This document shows, in pieces, positions 1-13,457 of a stretch of DNA of 64,000 nucleotides. Source of the stretch: Drosophila miranda (Eukaryota > Arthropoda > Insecta > Diptera > Drosophilidae); contig NW_022881614.1 in assembly GCF_003369915.1 (NCBI RefSeq), positions 28,465,326 through 28,529,325 of the forward strand, given 5' to 3'. The number at the start of each line of letters is the position of its first letter. Position 1 is the stretch's first letter. The notes below the pieces were generated by a model that worked only from the letters and a program-made list of their open reading frames with translations, had not been told where the DNA came from and searched no databases. A program made the position numbers and the translations under genes.

Positions 1-2015
1 AAAGAAAATGGGAGTATACCACGTAAAGGATATTCAAACCCGCTAATTCACTGTCCTTCTTTTCTTTTCGATTACGATCCCTGTCGATCACTCCGGGACA
101 TAATCTGGTGGTGGAGAGTGTAGTGGCCACTGAAGCAAACCCAGATTAAATTCCCTAATAATTTCCCAGATGTAAAGCAGATTCAAATCACGCGCCAACT
201 TGATTAGTTCGAACACCAAGGCTTTAAAAACAGCTACTTCGAATATGGATCTTTAATTGCTCGAATGTTCTTTTTCGTCTCTCGAGACCGAATTCCATGG
301 AAGGGTCCCGTTAAAGCTCGTCTATGCCGCTTAAGCCGACAGCGACGGTGAACACGCGGATCAATTCAATTTTTCTCCCAAAACACTTCGGTTGTGCCTG
401 TGCCAATAGTGCCAAACTCTAGTGGAAGTTCACGTGTCCCTGTATTACATAATACATACCAAATTACATAACTGCAAGTCGGCGGAGAATCGACTAAAAA
501 AGCAAGATCAAGCTATATTGTGTGGTGAAAGTGCAAAGTGCTACGTAGAGAAAAAGAAGGTGATTATAGAGGAAAGCAGGTTTGGTACATTCACTGAATT
601 CCGAATCTATTACAGAATCTCTTGGTCACTGCCGTGCTTTGGCGCTCTCACGCCTAACCCCCCCACGCAACCACCAGTGTCTTATTTTTGGCCGCTTCGA
701 ATTACCAGCGTTTCCGTTGTACGGACGATCTGTAAAGACTTTTGAATGCCCTCTAATCGTATCTTGCGAGATGCAACTCAACATCCTTGATGCGGAATCG
801 ACAACGCCTAGGAATTAAAGTGGAAATTTATGTCAGCTAAAATTGTGCAGAAGATGTGAATACAAGATCAGTAATCGGAATCTAGGGTGACCTGTGTCGT
901 GGACAACATGTGATCATCGATTCGTGAGTACGAACATACCCGCGAAATAGCAGGGTATAGCAGCGGTGCAGCGTAATGAAAGGGAGAGCGTGATAGCTCA
1001 CACGCCAAGAGCGAGCTTTGGTTCGAAGAGAATTCGGACATATGCGTGCGTATTCACACACATATAAACGTGCATTAATTTGATCATCGACATTCTCTTT
1101 GCTTTGTCTTGTTCTTTTCTTTTGCTTGCATTCTTGTGTTTGCACTGCAATTAAATTTGACTTTAAATGTAAAATCATATAAACATATACAGTTATATTA
1201 AGGAATATCTTTCCTATAGAATTAATTTCTTTATCATATGTCTTAAGTCCTTTCCTAATCAACTCAATGTTAAGCCTTGATTCACTCTGGCAATGTCGTC
1301 CAAAATGTCATTCTTTAATTCTTTACTATTTTTATATAATTAATATTGTTCCACAGCTACCGAAGCAGTTCATTGACGAGCTCGTCAAGGAAAGTGTTTG
1401 AATTTGGTAATGATCATTAATTTCGTATTGAATGGAAATGTTGACCTTCGTGAGTAAAAAGGCTCAGTTTTGCTATGAATTGTATTTTATATTCTTAAGT
1501 TAATGAACCTTTTGTTATATATGAATCTTTTGAATCTTGATTAATCGAACTATTTTGAATTGACATGAATTTGGAATAAATAACAACCATTCTGTCTAAG
1601 TACATAATGCCAATGATGCATCGAGTGTAATAATGCAGCGGTAGTTACGTTAGGGGCCATGCCAACATCGTTCCACGCATTGCCGAAGGTAGGGAGGGTA
1701 TAGAAGAACTAGTGATCTCCTACACCTAGGATCACTAAATTAAATACGCGACTACCGGATTCCTTCTTGCCATCTATGCCGACCGGGGATTGATTACATT
1801 TGTTTTTTTTTTGTTTTGATCAAAGTAGATTCTGTGTCAGTGCACTTAAATTTTTATAATATGGCGAGAACAAGGAAGTATAGGGATAGGAAAGACCCCG
1901 ACCCCATCCGGCGAGCTGAGCCCAGAGCGCAGTATAGTGCACTAACCCCGATTCCCTTTCCTGCTGAGGCTGCATTGCCAACAAGATTTAACCAGCCCGT
2001 AGCCGTAACATTATA
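1..2015 (+). mobile_element. 3' end of gypsy-superfamily LTR retrotransposon (copy 0)
   Basis: This is the reverse-complement counterpart of 9060-11090. Bases 2-46 encode the last pol codons, ending in VKDIQTR and TAA, and match the end of the pol ORFs at 11046 and 17919. A short 3' untranslated stretch with a purine-rich tract (GGTGGTGGAGAG, 107-118) precedes the LTR. The rest of the element lies outside the window. It is in the opposite orientation to the two copies inside muskelin. Confidence 0.9.
119..2015 (+). repeat. Long terminal repeat (LTR_0), full-length type
   Basis: The LTR begins TGTAGTGGCC directly after the polypurine tract and ends CCGTAACATTATA, about 1.9 kb in all. It keeps the segment (around 1640-1905) that is deleted in LTR_2 and LTR_3 of the muskelin nest. 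The long LTR and the tRNA-Lys-type primer site of its relatives recall the Ulysses/Osvaldo group of Drosophila gypsy-like elements. That family assignment is from memory and tentative. Confidence 0.85.
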
Positions 2016-2620
2016 GTCCGTGGTTAGAAATGGCGCATTAAAGCCGGTGGTGAGGAAAAATTATGGCCCGAGAGATGCCCTGAATAATTAAAATTAATAG
2101 TTACGCTTTTTGGAAACCAGATATCAGTTTTCCAATTATCAGTTCCAAAACAGACCAATGAAGTTCCTTATATTTAGCTTTAATTATTAGTTGGGCCCGT
2201 TCGTATTAAGAATTTATATAAAGTATGGAAAATAGATAGAGGAAATTGTGAGAAACCTAAGAAGTACCGAGAAGAAAAGGAAAAACAGAAATTTAATGGT
2301 TTTAGGACTAACTCCGTATGAGGAAAGTCAAAGGTTGCGAAAAATAACAATGTAAACGAAAGGAAGGATAATGTTCTATTTCAGAGTCGCCGGGAGATCG
2401 ATCTTTCGCCGATGGAGGAGCATGACTGCGTGAGTACAATCCTGCGCCTTTCGTTTGATTCTGGTAGTTGCGCCCGATCCTAATCTCTCAGAAAAGAAAA
2501 TAAGACTTGAACATAAGATAGAATCGCTAATGAATAGCTACCATCTTACACTTTCCTCACTATATCCCATATTACCCGTCGTGTACAAACAACCGAAGTA
2601 ACGAAAAATGTAAATGAATT
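2016..2620. other. Unassigned AT-rich DNA
   Basis: About 600 bases follow LTR_0. I recognise no gene or repeat family here. Several A-rich stretches (about 2230-2360) look like decayed transposon sequence, but no motif can be read. Confidence 0.4.
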
Positions 2621-2903
2621 TATGCCAGGGTATTCTGCTTACAATAAGACGAACTTTAATCATTAACTTCACCCATCTCACGTTATATACGCCTCAGAAT
2701 CTTTTCACACATGCCTATACATGTGCATATACTCGATATAAATACCTAGAATTAGAAAATTATGCCAGGAATACCCTGCTTACAATAAGACGAGCTTTAA
2801 TCATTAACTTCACCCCATATCACGTTATATACGCCTCAGAATCTTTTCACACATGCCTATACGTGTACATATATTAGATATAAAGACCTAGCATTAGAAA
2901 ATT
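2621..2903. repeat. Two-copy tandem repeat, about 140 bp per unit
   Basis: The unit starts TATGCCAGG at 2621 and again at 2761, and a third start (TATGCCAT) appears at 2903. Both units contain CTTACAATAAGACGA and ACGCCTCAGAATCTTTTCA. The units differ by scattered substitutions, so this is an old local duplication. The 87-codon ORF across it is repeat sequence, not a gene. Confidence 0.85.
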
Positions 2904-3429
2904 ATGCCATCTCCGATTATATTAGTTTTAACCGTTTCTCGAACAAATACACACATCGGCATAAGTATTTTGACAAAAATTATGCACAACATATTCGGTT
3001 GTAACTTCTTATTTTTTCAAAGTAGAAACTATATTCATTTATCGTAGATAGGTATTATATTAAGCTATTAACAATATGTAAACAAAGTATGATAAGTGGG
3101 TTTATTGTTAAATGAAAATTAATTATTCCTAAACAGACGGTGGCATAAGTATTTTGACATTTTATAAAATGTAAAAAAAAAACAAAAACGAATGGAACGA
3201 ACTAACTTTTTATGATGAATCAGCAAAATATATATCCTCCCTTTGCCTCTATCACCTTTTGCAGACGTCTCGGAACTGACTCCACTAAGCTGTGGATATA
3301 AGCCAGCAGAATTTCTCTCCAGAGTGATTTCACCTCTCAGATTTTATTCTCACGGTTCCTTGTCAAATTTGGAGTCCGGTTTCTTTTTATATAAGACCAG
3401 AGATTCTCGATAATGTTTAAGTCTGGGCT

Positions 3430-4028
3430 CTTGGCCGGCTAGTCCAAAGTATTAACCCCAATGTCCTTCAAGAATTGGGTAACGAGTTTAGCTTTATAAC
3501 ACGGGGCGTTGTCCTGTTGGAAGGTAAAGGACTCCCCAATAAAATGATCTCCAGAGGAGAAAGCGTGATTGTTTAGCACTTCCAAATATTTGTCTTTATT
3601 CATGCTACCATCAACAGGAACTAAATTTCGCGAGCCATTGTAGGCGACGCATCCATAACACATTATGGTCCCACCTCCATGGATCGCTCTTACACATATA
3701 GGTGCCACTTTTTTGCGACGGTCTTTTAGGGTTCTTACGAAAACTTTTTTTTTTTTGAGCCGTGAAACTGAAAAGCACTTTCATCGCTCCATAAAAAATT
3801 TTTCCAAAATTAAAATTATTTGCCGATCAATTTTTTGGCAAATTCAAGGCGCTTTGACTTATTGCGCTGTGTTATTTGCAGTATAGCTCTAGTAATATAT
3901 GTTCCAAAATCAGTTTCCTTAAGACGTCTACGTATTGTCCGTTCGCTGACATCAAAATTTCCTGTTTCCTTCAAGTCATTGGCAACCGATCGAGGAGTTT
4001 TTAAGACATCCTGCTTAAATTGCCGCAA
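3430..4028 (-). pseudogene. Tc1-like transposase remnant
   Basis: The N-terminal part (4028-3816) has the helix-turn-helix pattern of Tc1 transposases (SVANDLKETG, then SERTIRRRLKE). The catalytic part (3708-3439) contains FQQDNAPCYKAK, which holds the second acidic residue. WSDES (first acidic residue, near 3790) and DLNIIENLW (third, near 3420) can be read in neighbouring frames. The ORF is broken by a frameshift in a poly-A run near 3750 and by an in-frame TAG near 3440. It is therefore not functional. The product would have cut and rejoined transposon ends at TA sites. Confidence 0.85.
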
Positions 4029-4104
4029 ACTAAAAGTGTCTACCTTGGAAGTTGTCTTTCGTGGTCTGCCACAACGTGTAGCGTTTTTTGCAGTGTTGGT
4101 TTTT

Positions 4105-5208
4105 TATACCCGATACTCAAAATGAGTATTGGGGTATGTTAGATTTGTGGTAAAAGTGGATGTGTGTAACGTCCAGAAGGAATCGTTTCCGACCCCATAA
4201 AGTATATATATTCTTGATCAGCATCAATAGCCGAGTCGATTGAGCCCTGTCTGTCTGTCCGGCCGTCCGTCTGTCCGTCTGTCCGTCCCCTTCAGCGCCT
4301 AGTGCTCAAAGACTATAAGAGCTAGAGCAACGTTGTTTTGGATCCAGACTTCTGTGATATGTCACTGCTACAAAAATATTTCAAAACTTCGCCCCGCCCA
4401 CTTCCCCCACAAAGGACGAAAATCTGTGGCATCCACATTTTTAAAGATACGATAAAACCAAAAACGCAGAATCGTAGAGGATGACTATATGTTCTAGAGT
4501 GTAAAATCTCAACCAGATCGTATAATTATTATAGCCAGAATCAAGAAAACAATTTCATTCTTTCTCGCTCTGTCTCTCTCTAACACACAGGTTTCATTGT
4601 CGGCTTTGCCAATTGCAAAATATGAGTTCAAGGATCTCAGAACCTATAAGAGCCAGAGCAACCAAATTTGGTATCCACACTCCTGTGATATCGGACCTTG
4701 ACCGTTTCGTGTCCAAATTTCGCCACACCCCCTTTCGCCCCCGCAAAGGACGAAAATCTGGGGCATCCACAAATCTCAGAGACTATTAAGGCTAGAGTAA
4801 CCAAATTTGGTATCCGCACTTCTGTTAGATCTCACTATAAAACGTATATCTCAGAATTTCGCCCCACCCCCTTCCGCCCCCACAAAGGACGAAAATCTGT
4901 TGCATCCACAATATTGCAGATTCGAGAAAACTAAAAACGCAGAATCATAGATAATGGCCATATCTATCAGGCTGCTGAATCTGGATCAGATCGGATCATT
5001 TTTATACCCAAAAGGAACAAATCAATTGGCACTGGCTACGCAGCGCCCGACGTCACGCTCAGACTGATTTTCTGTCTCTCTCGCACGCACTCTTTGTCGT
5101 GTCGTTTAATATTAGCTGCGTCTGCCGGAGGAGAGCCATACTGACTAAGTATCGGGTATAACTGTAGAGTTGCGGTGTCCGCAGCAACTCACAACGTTCC
5201 CCCTCGTT
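4105..5208 (+). mobile_element. DINE-1/ISY-like Helentron-type element, copy 1
   Basis: The element starts ATACCCGATACTC and ends near CCCCCTCGTT. It contains a (GTCY)n array (4246-4285), the block TTCTTGATCAGCATCA, and repeated units with GGACGAAAATCTG. A hairpin (GTTGCGG with CCGCAGCAAC) lies just before the 3' end. These are hallmarks of Drosophila DINE-1/INE-1-type non-autonomous elements. There is no TC start or CTRR end, but the flanks fit T|T insertion as in Helentrons. It codes for no protein. A near-identical copy lies at 33293-34391. Confidence 0.8.
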
Positions 5209-5652
5209 TAAATTTGTTTTTTTATAGCAGTTTGTCTGACGTGAAATATACTATAATCTACTGATATTTTGCACTGAAATACCAGAGTTGAACTTCACTA
5301 TTATTTCATTTTTAAGAGATTCACTGAATTCCTTTCGGTTACTCATATTTCACAAATTATTGTACGAAAACAATTTTTATCGGCATTTACAATCTCTAAA
5401 CTGAGATAATCCGTAATAATGGTTTCGCTTTCTATCAACAGCAGATCAATGCAAATTAATTGAAGTTCTGACAAAATACTTTTGTCCAGCCAAGATCAGA
5501 TTACGAATGAGAATAAGAAGCATATTAACAAAACGCAAAATGCATGTAGTTAGCGGTAAATCAGATAAGAGAGCTGTAACACGTAGCAATTCGTCAAAAT
5601 TCAACGCTAAACGTTGCGTAGAGCTTTGTCAAAATACTTATGCCGACGTGTG

Positions 5653-6060
5653 TATATAATAAAATTCAGATAAAGATAAGGTAGAATGAACTCTGTGCCG
5701 GCGTGCGTGTAGCCGCGATCTAGTTGAAGGGGCCGTCTGAAACTTCCAGTTTCGAGGAAGATGGTCATAGGTTGGGTGGGCAAAATGGGCTACCACACTG
5801 ACATCCGTGGGATAGCAACCGATATCTCCTCCCTTTTTCTCTCCTCCTTTTCCTCTCACCCCTTCACCCTCTTTTTCTCTCTCTCTCTCTCTCTCGCTCT
5901 CTCCTCTCCTCCTCTCCTCTCTGCCCTATCCTTTTCGAAGCCTTTTTATCTTTTTGATCGTTCTACCGATAGTTTTCTAGCACTTTATCGTCGCAGCACG
6001 CTCAATTCTTGGGAAAACAAGAAAATCGTTAAAATTGTCGTGTGATAACGTTGAAAAGTG
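5653..6060. other. Non-coding stretch with a CT-rich tract
   Basis: The strip between the Tc1-like element and the LINE relic is dominated by pyrimidine runs, including a pure TC dinucleotide tract near 5877-5896 and TCC repeats up to 5930. No gene is recognisable. Confidence 0.6.
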
Positions 6061-6109
6061 GAGACGATCGGCACGAGCAAGAACCACCACCCCAAAGCCG
6101 ACGAGCTAG

Positions 6110-6640
6110 AGCCGGAACATTTAAAGCGAGCCCCGCCTTTGCAGATCGCCCCTCCACTTTGTCTCACGTAGACGAGCGTTACACGTTACAGTTGTGATCT
6201 TGTCCGCATGTGAAACATTTCGCTGCACTCTTGCAATGTTGCGCCAGATGGCCAAACCTAAAGCACCTGAAACAACAAAAGGTATCACTTCTAATTTAAA
6301 ATATAGCAAAAGTTTTACCCTGCCGGTAGGTACACGTTCCGCCGATGCTCTGTCTCTTCGCATAATCCGAACTATCTCCTCAATTGTGATGTCCGAGGTT
6401 ACAAGCTCTGCTAGCTGTTCTTCCGAGTAGTGCCCGGGGATCCCAGCGAGCAGCGAAAACACTGTTTTCCACTATACCGTTTGCACACTCTGCCGACCCG
6501 CACACAATCCTACACCTGTCATAGCCTATTCTAGCAACCTCCTCGATATCGCAAATGTCCTGTATCAGCAGCAGATCGGATTGATCAAACTTAGCCTTTC
6601 TGGCATTATTCGGGCCTTTATGCCCCACATAATACTTGTT
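6110..6640 (-). pseudogene. Jockey-type LINE ORF1 (Gag) remnant
   Basis: Three successive reading frames on the minus strand make one broken ORF1. The order is KAKFDQSDLLLIQDICD (about 6600), AGIPGHYSEEQLAELV (about 6430), then a zinc-knuckle stretch (about 6255-6190) with CFRCFRFGHLAQHC and CFTCGQDHNC, both CCHC-like. This fits the nucleic-acid-binding Gag of Jockey-clade LINEs. At least two frameshifts (near 6450 and 6290) inactivate it. No reverse transcriptase follows, so only a fragment remains. Confidence 0.7.
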
Positions 6641-7482
6641 AACGATTATTTCCGTTTCTCGTACTCACGGAAGCCACATATTTTTCAAATATTTCAAAAT
6701 ATACCGTAAATATAACGATAAAAAAAGAACTTAGCCCACTTAAGCCCCCATTTATTTAAAATGGACAACAACTTGAGTGAAGCCGCGGAAAATAATACAA
6801 ATAATAATAATAATTACTCTTGTATGCATAAAAGACCTCCATATCTTTCACCTTTTATAATTTTCCTGGATTGTATTTTAATACCCACTGGTCTACAATG
6901 GGTTAATTGTTCTGCCAATGCTCGGAAGTCACATTCGTCGATTTTGATATTCGATTTGATATAACTAGCTAGACAGGACCTCCAACCCTAAAAACATAAT
7001 TTTATCCGATTGATGAATTAGTTTTGTATACGACTGGCTAATTTTAAGTGTGCATGGAATGAGTGTCATTGTTGCAGGGTAATTGTTTCGATGAAAAATC
7101 CTTTCACGAAAAGAACAATTTCCAAAAGAAGAGAGCATATAACCACCAACAAATTTTTCAAGAACAATTTCACGAGTTCAGAAAATGTAGCATATTTGAT
7201 TGGAGAGATCAACTGGTAAATTCAAATACCTTAAATATTATTTGAGGACCATCAGATACATATGTTATAGGTAAGAAAACTACGCTTGAGTCGTGTCAAT
7301 TTCCATTTATCGATGTGCGCCAGCTGTTCTGGGTGTTGTTGTCGCAGCTTTGTGGGTGTGGGAACAGGAGACAACGATAACGAATTGTCGAGGAGAAGTG
7401 CAACAGCATAAAACCTGCAGCTTTGGTCGCCGCTGCACACCTCTATACTTTATAGATACAATTATTTTTGCACTAAGCAGCG
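6641..7482. other. Upstream region of muskelin
   Basis: No gene is seen. The segment around 6960-7090 contains GTGTGCATGGAATGAG, a motif found again several times at 54498-55150, so part of it is a dispersed repeat. The last 200 bases should contain the muskelin promoter and 5' untranslated region, but I can fix no core promoter element. Confidence 0.5.
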
Positions 7483-9059
<1,577 letters not shown>

Positions 9060-10973
9060 TATAATGTTACGGCTACGGGCTGGTTAAATCTTGTTGGCAA
9101 TGCAGCCTCAGCAGGAAAGGGAATCGGGGTTAGTGCAGTATACTGCGCTCTGGGCTCAGCTCGCCGGATGGGGTCGGGGTCTTTCCTATCCCTATACTTC
9201 CTTGTTCTCGCCATATTATAAAAATTTAAGTGCACTTACACAGAATCTACTTTGATCAAAACAAAAAAAAACAAATGTAATCAATCCCCGGTCGGCATAG
9301 ATGGCAAGAAGGAATCCGGTAGTCGCGTATTTAATTTAGTGATCCTAGGTGTAGGAGATCACTAGTTCCTCTATACCCTCCCTACCTTCGGCAATGCGTG
9401 GAACGATGTTGGCATGGCCCCTAACGTAACTACCGCTGCATTATTACACTCGATGCATCATTGGCATTATGTACTTAGACAGAATGGTTGTTATTTATTC
9501 CAAATTCATGTCAATTCAAAATAGTCCGATTAATCAAGATTCAAAAGATTCATATATAACAAAAGGTTCATTAACTTAAGAATATAAAATACAATTCATA
9601 GCAAAACTGAGCCTTTTTACTCACGAAGGTCAACATTTCCATTCAATACGAAATTAATGATCATTACCAAATTCAAACACTTTCCTTGACGAGCTCGTTG
9701 GGCCCAATGAACTGCTTCGGTAGCTGTGGAACAATATTAATTATATAAAAATAGTAAAGAATTAAAGAATGACATTTTGGCCGACATTGCCAGAGTGAAT
9801 CAAGGCTTAACATTGAGTTGATTAGGAAAGGACTTAAGACATATGATAAAGAAATTAATTCTATAGGAAAGATATTCCTTAATATAACTGTATATGTTTA
9901 TATGATTTTACATTTAAAGTCAAATTTAATTGCAGTGCAAACACAAGAATGCAAGCAAAAGAAAAGAACAAGACAAAGCAAAGAGAATGTCGATGATCAA
10001 ATTAATGCACGTTTATATGTGTGTGCATACGCACGCATATGTCCGAATTCTCTTCGAACGAAAGCTCGCTCTTGGCGTGTGAGTTATCACGCTCTCCCTT
10101 TCATTACGCTGCACCGCTGCTATACCCTGATATTTCGCGGGTATGTTCGTACTCACGAATCGATGATCACATGTTGTCCACGACACAGGTCACCCTAAAT
10201 TCCGATTCCTGATCTTGTATTCACATCTTCTGCACAATTTTAGCTGACATAAATTTCCACTTTAATTCCTAGGCGTTGTCGATTCCGCATCAAGGATGTT
10301 GAGTTGCATCTCGCAAGATACGCTTAGAGGGCATTCAAAAGTCGATACAGATCGTCCGTACAACGGAAACGCTGGTAATTCGAAGCGGCCAAAAATAAGA
10401 CACTGGAGGTTGCGTGGGGGGGGGGGGGGAGTTAGACGTGAGAGCGCCAAAGCACGGCAGACCTCCAGTGACCAAGAGATTCTGTAATAGATTCGGAATT
10501 CAGTGAATGTACCAAACCTGCTTTCCTCTATAATCACCTTCTTTTTCTCTACGTAGCACTCTGCACTTTCACCACACAATATAGCTTGATCTTGCTTTTA
10601 GTCGATTCTCCGCCGACTTGCAGTTATGTAATTTGGTATGTATTATGTAATACAGGGACACGTGAACTTCCACTAGAGTTTGGCACTATTGGCACAGGTA
10701 CAACCGAAGTGTTTTGGGAGAAAAATTGAATTGATCCGCGTGTTCACCGTCGCTGTCGGCTTAAGCGGCATAGACGAGCTTTAACGGGACCCTTCCATGG
10801 AATTCGGTCTCGAGAGACGAAAAAGAACATTCGAGCAATTACTCCATATTCGAAGTAGCTGTTTTTAAAGCCTTGGTGTTCGAACTAATCAAGTTGGCGC
10901 GTGATTTGAATCTGCTTTACATCTGGGAAATTATTAGGGAATTTAATCTGGGTTTGCTTCAGTGGCCACTACC
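9060..10973 (-). repeat. LTR_1 (3' LTR of element A), full-length type
   Basis: About 1.91 kb. In element orientation it begins TGTAGTGG-like at 10973 and ends ACATTATA at 9060. It matches LTR_0 over its full length and keeps the 261 bp (9170-9430) missing from LTR_2 and LTR_3. ORFs inside it, including a 126-codon one conserved in every LTR, are not credible genes. Confidence 0.92.
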
Positions 10974-11045
10974 CTCTCCACCACCAGATTATGTCCCGGA
11001 GTGATCGACAGGGATCGTAATCGAAAAGAAAAGAAGGACAGTGAA

Positions 11046-13457
11046 TTAGCGGGTTTGAATATCCTTTACGTGGTATAGTCCCATTTTCTTTCCTTTCTCG
11101 TTCGATAATTCGTAATAAACAGGACTTAGCTTTTTCGTTACTGTTGCTGTCACAAACACCTGCGCTAATTTATGGCTGAATTGTTTAGACGCGTTGCTTT
11201 GGGAGAAATTGCGAACGTAAACCTGATCTCCGACGTTGAATTGTATGTTTCTACTCCTCAAATTGTATACCCTCGCGTTGGTTGCATGAGCCTTTGCATT
11301 GTTGACCTTTGCTGCATACCTTGCCAACTGCAGAGCATCGGGGTAATTAACTCTAGAATCATCTGATAGCAAGTTAAGTTTCCTGAGCAATTCGTAATCC
11401 TTGCCATTCAAAATCATGTTTTGGCCAAACGTAAGGAAGTAAGGAGAATATCCGGTGGTTGTATGTAGACTGGATCGAATAGCACCGTTAATCTCATTCA
11501 GTCGTTGATCCCAGGTAGTGTGATCTTTCCCCACGTACGCACGGATCGCCGCCAAAACCGATCGGTTTAAGCGCTCGCTTGCATTCGCTTGAGGCGAATA
11601 AAAAGCGGTACAAATATGTTTAAGTGAAAATCGAGTTAGAAAAGCCTCAAAGAATCCTGATCGAAATTGAGAACCATTGTCCGTTAAGATGGATTCCGGT
11701 AATACTATATTGGGACTTTTGGTCTGTTTACAAATGACACAATTATTCACATACTCTCGGATTTGAACCAACATCTTGGGCCAGAACAGGTATCTCTTAA
11801 GTTTTTCAACGGTTTTACCCATCCCGCCATGTGATGCGCTAGGAGAATCATGGGCTTGTTTGATAACACTACTGACTAGGCCAGAGGGTACCCATAATTT
11901 CCACGACTGGTGGTCAGATTCAGAATCTCCAATCGAAGCTTCGGTGCGTTTGTATACATAGCCATCTGTTATTTTTAAATCTGGAAGTTTCTCTTGGTTC
12001 TGCTGAATGCGTTCAATTAAATCAAGATATTCCAACGAAGTGAAATGCTCGGACTCTAAATCGATGATCGGCCCTAGATCTATAAACTCATCTACTGACG
12101 ATTCATTTTGCCTTGACAGAGTGTCAGCAATAACATTTTGTGAACCCTTCCGGTGTTCAATGCGAAAATCAAAACCCTGTAACTGTATAGCCCATCGCGC
12201 GAGCCTTCCAGACAAATCCTTTTGTCGCATCAACCACTGCAATGCTGCATGGTCGGTTATTACTAAGAAATCCTGGCCTTCTATGTAAGCTCGAAATTTC
12301 TTAATTCCCTTAATAACTGCTAGACATTCTAGTTCTGTAACGGAATAATTCCGTTGAGCTTTGGATAACTTAACCGACATGTATCCAATTGGCATTTCGA
12401 AGCCTTCTTCATTCTCTTGAGCTAGGACGCACCCGAGACCAAAAGAACTAGCATCACACAATAAGATGCATTTCTTAGAAAAATCAGGAGTTCTGAGGAT
12501 TGGAGCTGATGTTCATCTTCGTTTCAATTCTTCAAAAGCATTGGTTGCGGTTTCATTCCATATTAAGGAAGTATTCTGTTTCTTAAGCATCTCGGTCAAT
12601 GAATAGCTCACGGAGGCATAATTCTCGACGAAACGTCGATACCATCCGGATAAACCGAGAAACCGTCGTAACTGCTTTACCGTTGTTGGGAAGTCGTTGA
12701 TTGCCTGAATCTTCAATGAATCAGTCTTGATCTGACCATCCGAAATTATGAAACCGAGATATTTAATCTCTCTCATGCAGAACTTAGATTTTCGAACGTT
12801 GATAGTGATATTCGCTTTTCTTAAGCATAGTGCGATTTCTTGCAAAAGAATCAAGTGCGAATCAAAGTCATCCGATAGAACAAGCAAGTCATCGAGATAT
12901 ACAAAAACTCGATTCCGTAAATGTGGGGGTATGACATGGTCCATTAAGCGGCATAAGGTCTGAGGTGCATTTGTCAGACCAAATGGCATGACCTTATATT
13001 GGTACAGTGGACGATTCGGAACGGTAAACGCAGTATACGGTCGTGATGGCTCGTCCAATGGTATTTGCCAGAAAGCATGTTTCATATCAAGACCAGTTAT
13101 ATACCGCGCTGGAGGTAAGCGGCTTAAGATCCCGTCAATATGTGGTAAGGGGTAAGCATCCTTCCTCGTGTATTTATTGATCTCGCGAGAGTCTAAACAC
13201 AACCGAACCTTATCACCTTTTTGAACAAGAACACAATTACTACTCCAAGGACTGCAAGAAGGTTCTATCATATCGAGAGCTAACATGTTATCTACCTCAG
13301 CAACCATAAGTTTTTCGCGCGCAGGGGAGATTGGCCAGTGTCTTTGTTTAATCGTCTTAGCATCACCTACGTCGATCGAGTGCGAAATAATGCTGGTTCT
13401 GCCCAATCCGTCTCGTTCGTACGAAGGAAAAATTTCGACGACACCTTGCAGTCTCTC
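11046..13457 (-). pseudogene. pol of element A (RT, RNase H, integrase), nonsense-mutated
   Basis: This is the same frame as the protease ORF but separated from it by TAG at 13458-13460. Reverse transcriptase motifs include ALDMIEPSCSPWSS and VYLDDLLVLS. RNase H follows with LCDASS-type and ELECLAVIKG motifs, then an integrase zinc finger and a partial DDE core. Relative to copy B there is a stop at 12513-12515, where TTA reads TGA just after ELKRR, and a 6-bp deletion (DFPTT against DFPIPTT). The integrase lacks its first catalytic Asp region, as in copy B. The product would be truncated before RNase H. Confidence 0.93.

Larger units (their letters stand above)
2950..5652 (-). mobile_element. 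Tc1/mariner-type transposon with bipartite ends, decayed
   Basis: The ends are inverted copies of a motif running from CACAC(A/G)TCGGC into ATAAGTATTTTGAC, at 2950 and 5652, each beside a TA dinucleotide as expected for Tc1/mariner. A second related motif lies about 190 bp inside each end (3141 and about 5470), an IR/DR arrangement like that of Paris/S-type Tc1 elements. A minus-strand transposase occupies 3430-4030. A DINE-like element is inserted at 4105-5208, so the transposon is older than that insertion. Confidence 0.85.

Noticed and set aside
4246..4285. Short GTCTGTCC/GTCCGTCC repeats that look array-like
   Set aside because: This is the (GTCY)n microsatellite inside the DINE-type element, present at the same place in copy 2. 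It is not a CRISPR or regulatory array.
9818..10198. A 126-codon ORF (starting IRKGLKTYDKEINS) present in every LTR copy, on both strands of the window
   Set aside because: It lies wholly inside the LTR, keeps pace with the DNA identity of the repeat, and has no recognisable domain. Its conservation is that of the LTR, not of a protein.
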